Origin: Thermodesulfobacteriota bacterium
GTDB taxonomy: Bacteria; Desulfobacterota; Desulfocorpusculales; Desulfocorpusculum
NCBI GenBank assembly: GCA_028275295.1
Contig: JAPWUY010000064.1
Location: forward strand, 1 to 8,152
Direction of reading: 5' to 3'
DNA: 8,152 nucleotides
Under the pieces are notes generated by a model. It saw only the letters and a program-made list of their open reading frames with translations. It did not search any database and was not told the DNA's origin. Position 1 is the first letter of the stretch; each line of letters starts with the position of its first letter. Both the position numbers and the translations under genes were made by a program. Positions 7,048 through 8,152 of the stretch are shown here, one piece after another.

Positions 7048-7397
7048 AGCTCCGGGAGATCGTGGAATCATTGGGGCTCGAAGTGAAGTGCTGTGGTGAC
7101 AGGTTGGATAGAGAGGTGACCGGGGCTTATGCGAGCGATCTTCTCAGCGATGTGATGGCCAAATCCAAGGCTGGGGATGTCTGGATAACTCTCCAGACCC
7201 ACATGAACATAATTGCGGTTGCTGCGCTCAACGATCTTGCTGGGATAATTCTCGTGAACGGGAGGGAACCGGAGGAAGCGACCCTCAAGAAGGCGGAGGA
7301 CGAAGGGATAGTGATAATGGTGAGCAAGGAACCCACCTTCGAGGTCGCTGGGAAGCTTTACGAGATGGGGCTTCGGGGAGGACATGGGGCTGGTTGA
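7044..7397 (+). CDS. Stand-alone DRTGG-domain protein
   Basis: 117 residues made up almost entirely of one DRTGG domain, a small alpha/beta module named after a motif found in CBS-containing pyrophosphatases and phosphotransacetylase-linked proteins, thought to be regulatory. Visible conserved parts: VTGAYASDLLSDVMAKSKAG (25-44), DVWITLQTHMNIIAVA (45-60) and IILVNGREPEEATLKKAEDE (68-87), then VAGKLYEMGL (101-110). No membrane segment, cysteine cluster or catalytic motif is evident. The DRTGG motif itself is degenerate here. The ATG overlaps the stop of the ATPase gene by 4 nt and its own end overlaps the PHP gene by 14 nt, so the three are very likely co-translated. Ligand and function are unknown; binding of an adenine nucleotide is a guess from the domain's other contexts. 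Confidence 0.88.
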   Translation: MKLREIVESLGLEVKCCGDRLDREVTGAYASDLLSDVMAKSKAGDVWITLQTHMNIIAVAALNDLAGIILVNGREPEEATLKKAEDEGIVIMVSKEPTFEVAGKLYEMGLRGGHGAG

Positions 7398-8133
7398 GAT
7401 CCGTGCGGATCTCCACATCCATACCTCCTTGTCCCCATGTAGCGATACCTGGAGGATGACCCCAAGGGCCATAGTGGAGAGGGCCAGGGGCTTGGAATTG
7501 AGGATGATAGCTGTATGCGATCACAACTCCATGAGGAATGTGGAGGCCGTGCAGAGGGCGGCCAAAGGATCGGGGGTGGTGGTCCTCCCCGGCATGGAGA
7601 TAACCTCATGGGAAGAGGTCCACATCCTAGGGATTTTTCAGGCCCTGGAGGGGGCTTGGGCCATGCAAGCTTTTGTGGATGAGAACCTGCCTGGGGAGAA
7701 TATCCCGGAGGTTTTCGGCTACCAGGTCCTGATGGACGAGAATGACGAAATAGTGGGCTCGGAAGATCGACTCCTTGCCGGAGCCACAACCTTGAAGGTG
7801 GAGGAGGTGGTTGAGGCCATTCACAGATTCGGTGGATTGGCCATAGCCAGCCACGTGGACAGGGAGGGGTTCGGCATAATAGGACAGCTTGGGTGGATTC
7901 CCGAAACTTTGTCATTGGATGCCCTCGAGGTCTCATGGGCGATGACGAGGCCAGAGGCGAGGCAGAGATTCCCCGAGATCTCCAAATGGCCCCTTCTGAG
8001 GAGCTCGGACGCCCACAGCCCGGAAGAGATAGGGAGGGCCTGGACCAGGCTCCTCGTGAGCCAAGGTACATGGGCGGAGCTGAAGATGGCTCTCAAAGGG
8101 GAGGACGGAAGGAGAGTTTTGGGAGGGAGCTGA
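7384..8133 (+). CDS. PHP-domain metal-dependent phosphoesterase
   Basis: 249 residues, one PHP domain, related to histidinol phosphatase/polymerase PHP domains and to TrpH/YciV-type nucleases. Expected metal ligands are present: DLHIHT with D9, H11, H13; D21; CDHNS with D46 and H47; E72 (PGMEITS); H80 (EEVHILGIF); H157 (ASHVD); D209 and H211 (SSDAHS). All motif positions are filled, so an active two- or three-metal phosphoesterase is likely. The substrate is unknown; a nucleotide, phosphorylated metabolite or phosphoprotein would each fit. The ATG at 7384 follows GGGGAGG closely and overlaps the DRTGG gene by 14 nt. Nothing suggests truncation. Confidence 0.92.
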   Translation: MGLVEIRADLHIHTSLSPCSDTWRMTPRAIVERARGLELRMIAVCDHNSMRNVEAVQRAAKGSGVVVLPGMEITSWEEVHILGIFQALEGAWAMQAFVDENLPGENIPEVFGYQVLMDENDEIVGSEDRLLAGATTLKVEEVVEAIHRFGGLAIASHVDREGFGIIGQLGWIPETLSLDALEVSWAMTRPEARQRFPEISKWPLLRSSDAHSPEEIGRAWTRLLVSQGTWAELKMALKGEDGRRVLGGS

Positions 8134-8136
8134 CAG

Positions 8137-8152
8137 GTGGAGGATCTCTCCC
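8137..8152 (+). CDS. Start of a further gene, probably another ATP-binding protein (5 codons only)
   Basis: Three nt after the PHP stop, a GTG opens a frame reading V/M-E-D-L-S; the window ends in the next codon. GGGAGG lies 10 nt upstream (8121-8126). From memory, operons with the ATPase-DRTGG-PHP trio often continue with a second GHKL ATP-binding protein beginning M-E-(D/E)-L-S-L-H-I-L-D. Five residues cannot prove this, so the call rests on spacing, ribosome-binding sequence and context. Confidence 0.45.

Noticed and set aside
1..8152. CRISPR arrays, insertion sequences, integrase or attachment sites
   Set aside because: No regularly spaced repeats, transposase-like ORFs or flanking inverted/direct repeats were seen by eye. 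Genes are dense and of core-metabolism type.

Overview
The window looks like chromosomal DNA of a diderm (Gram-negative) bacterium. It holds the start of a gene for the outer-membrane LPS-assembly lipoprotein LptE, next to leuS. All genes use many AGG (Arg) and ATA (Ile) codons, a bias often seen in thermophiles. The gene content (complex I plus a module usually found beside NAD-linked or [FeFe]-hydrogenase operons) fits an anaerobe such as a Desulfobacterota-type bacterium. The phylum and lifestyle are inference, not something the sequence proves.

Left part, minus strand (1-2809): leuS (leucyl-tRNA synthetase, complete) is followed 22 nt downstream by lptE, which runs off the window edge. 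This is a housekeeping operon read leftwards. Positions 2810-3218 form a 409-nt divergent intergenic region. It carries a perfect TATAAT on the leuS strand, an inverted repeat and several GC-rich stems, suggesting a long leuS leader. No gene is supportable there.

Middle, plus strand (3219-4039): engB (ribosome-assembly GTPase, TTG start) stands alone. Behind it lies a compact regulatory stretch: a TTGACA/TACAGT promoter, a palindrome at the predicted start point, two small hairpins (one with a GCGA tetraloop) and a strong 11-bp intrinsic terminator ending in T8, only 53 nt before nuoA. This is either a roughly 105-nt small RNA gene or an attenuated leader of the complex I operon.

Right part, plus strand (4040-8152): nuoA-nuoB-nuoC-nuoD are tightly packed and encode the membrane arm/Q-module junction of NADH:quinone oxidoreductase. 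The quinone-site His and Tyr of NuoD are conserved, as are the four N2-cluster cysteines of NuoB. Instead of nuoE, the operon continues with three overlapping or nearly overlapping regulatory-type genes: an RsbT/RsbW-like GHKL ATPase, a stand-alone DRTGG-domain protein and a PHP-domain metallo-phosphoesterase. The last bases (8137-8152) look like the start of a further gene reading V/M-E-D-L-S, which I recall as the N-terminus of another ATP-binding protein of the same module. The most interesting feature of the window is this signalling-like module of unknown biochemical function built into a complex I operon, preceded by a possible transcription-attenuation or sRNA element.
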